Below, in pieces: positions 5,104 to 6,344 of a stretch of 6,344 nucleotides of DNA (positions within the stretch are counted from its first letter, which is position 1; every line of letters starts with the position of its first letter). A model generated the notes under the pieces. The model ran no database searches. It worked only from the letters and a program-made list of their open reading frames with translations, and was not told the origin of the DNA. The DNA is taken from NCBI GenBank assembly GCA_002479645.1, contig DLOO01000007.1:9885-16228 (forward strand). The letters are read 5' to 3'. This stretch comes from Lachnoclostridium sp. UBA7482. Lineage in GTDB: Bacteria; Bacillota; Clostridia; Lachnospirales; Lachnospiraceae. A program made the position numbers and the translations under genes.

Positions 5104-6344
5104 ATGGCAAGGATTAACAATGGCGCAAATAAAAAATGTTCCTTTTGCGGAAAGAGTCAGGATCAGGTCAGAAAACTGATTGTCGGACCCGGGGACATTT
5201 ATATTTGTGATGAATGTATTGCAATTTGCAATGAAATCATCGAAGATGAATTTTACGATGAAGAAGCAAGGGTTGGTTCAGAGGAGAATATCAATCTGAT
5301 TAAGCCTGCGGAGATGAAAGAGTTTCTGGATCAGTATGTGGTTGGACAGGACGAGGCAAAGCGTATGCTTTCCGTTGCTGTCTACAATCACTATAAGCGC
5401 GTGCTTGCGCAGAAGAATCTGGATGTTGAACTGCAAAAGAGCAACATTTTGATGATCGGACCGACCGGTTCCGGCAAGACGTATCTGGCACAGACTCTGG
5501 CGAAGATTCTCAACGTCCCGTTTGCAATTGCAGATGCAACAGCGCTTACGGAAGCCGGCTATGTCGGTGAAGACGTGGAAAATATTCTTCTGAAAATCAT
5601 TCAGGCTGCCGATTATGATATTGAGCGTGCAGAGCACGGAATTATCTATATCGACGAGATCGACAAAATTACCCGTAAATCTGAGAACACTTCCATTACC
5701 CGTGATGTATCCGGCGAAGGGGTACAGCAGGGACTTTTGAAGATTCTTGAGGGTACCGATGCCAGCGTTCCGCCGCAGGGCGGAAGAAAACATCCGCAGC
5801 AGGAGATGTATCATATTGATACTACGAACATTTTGTTCATCTGCGGCGGTGCATTTGACGGTCTTGAGAAGATTGTTGAAGGTCGTATCGGTGAGAAATC
5901 TATTGGTTTCAATGCCAATATCACCGGCGGTCACAAAGAGAATATCGGCGAATTGTTCCGTCAGGTTCTTCCGCAGGATCTTGTCAAATTCGGTCTGATT
6001 CCGGAATTTGTCGGCCGTGTACCGGTAACGGTTGCACTCGATTTGCTCGATGAGGAGGCGCTTGTGCGTATTCTCTCCGAGCCGAAAAATGCAATCAGCA
6101 AGCAGTATCAGACGATGTTTGAACTGGATGACGTTGCGCTTGAATTCGAGCCCGAGGCATTGCAGGTCATTGCAAGACGTTCCTTGGAGCGTAAGACTGG
6201 CGCCAGAGGTCTGCGTGCAATCATGGAATCGATTATGATGGAATCGATGTTTGAGATTCCGTCCGAAACCGATGTGGTTCGCTGTATCGTGACAAAGGAA
6301 GCAGCGGAGGGCAGGGAGAAGCCGATTCTGATCCGCGATGCATC
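5104..6344 (+). CDS. clpX: ClpX, ATP-dependent unfoldase of the Clp protease (C-terminus cut by window edge)
   Basis: The reading frame opens at ATG 5104 and runs 413 codons to the right edge with no stop; the family is usually about 410-430 residues, so only the tail is missing. ClpX recognises tagged proteins, unfolds them with ATP and threads them into ClpP. All key parts are visible: zinc-binding Cys12, Cys15, Cys35 and Cys38; Walker A GPTGSGKT at 119-126; pore-1 loop GYVG at 152-155; Walker B IIYIDEID at 180-187; RKH pore loop at 228-230; IGF ClpP-docking loop at 267-269; arginine finger Arg305 in EFVGR; and sensor-2 Arg368 in GARGLR. GGTGGAG lies just upstream of the ATG, with a short spacer. 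It follows clpP by 32 nt on the same strand. In many Clostridia lon comes next, but that is beyond the window. Confidence 0.98.
   Translation, partial: MARINNGANKKCSFCGKSQDQVRKLIVGPGDIYICDECIAICNEIIEDEFYDEEARVGSEENINLIKPAEMKEFLDQYVVGQDEAKRMLSVAVYNHYKRVLAQKNLDVELQKSNILMIGPTGSGKTYLAQTLAKILNVPFAIADATALTEAGYVGEDVENILLKIIQAADYDIERAEHGIIYIDEIDKITRKSENTSITRDVSGEGVQQGLLKILEGTDASVPPQGGRKHPQQEMYHIDTTNILFICGGAFDGLEKIVEGRIGEKSIGFNANITGGHKENIGELFRQVLPQDLVKFGLIPEFVGRVPVTVALDLLDEEALVRILSEPKNAISKQYQTMFELDDVALEFEPEALQVIARRSLERKTGARGLRAIMESIMMESMFEIPSETDVVRCIVTKEAAEGREKPILIRDA

Noticed and set aside
1..6344. CRISPR arrays, tRNA/rRNA genes, insertion sequences and phage attachment sites
   Set aside because: No regularly spaced repeats, transposase or integrase frames, tRNA-like folds or rRNA segments were recognised.

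Overview
The window looks like chromosomal DNA from an endospore-forming, anaerobic Firmicute, most likely Clostridia and possibly Lachnospiraceae. The reasons are an alpha/beta-type small acid-soluble spore protein, the tig-clpP-clpX gene order, strong AGGAGG-type ribosome binding sites and moderate GC content. The placement is inferred from gene content and protein style; no database search was possible.

Layout. Positions 1-2443 hold a minus-strand metal-handling cluster. A near-consensus sigma-A promoter (2415-2443) is followed by a P1B-type metal-transporting ATPase (515-2374), a free-standing 68-residue HMA metal-binding protein (266-472) and the start of a hemerythrin/Ric-like protein that runs off the left edge (1-198). 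The ATPase has CPG where the family normally has CPC, SPC or CPH, and its last membrane helix has a HEAS motif resembling the HEG(G/S)T motif of P1B-4 iron/cobalt pumps. Its ion is therefore uncertain.

Positions 2486-2917 hold a plus-strand spore gene: a sigma-G-like promoter, a leader of about 190 nt that folds on paper into three consecutive hairpins, and a 69-residue SASP. A strong intrinsic terminator (2989-3032) closes this unit.

From 3054 to the right edge there is a conserved protein quality-control block: an extended -10 promoter, trigger factor (tig), ClpP protease and ClpX unfoldase. The clpX gene is cut by the window edge near its C-terminus. Trigger factor assists nascent chains at the ribosome; ClpX recognises and unfolds substrates and feeds them to ClpP. 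All catalytic and docking residues checked in ClpP and ClpX are intact.

The least ordinary parts are the structured leader in front of the SASP gene, which I could not match to a known RNA class, and the CPG/HEAS ATPase linked to a detached HMA protein and a hemerythrin-like protein. The tig-clpP-clpX block is ordinary.
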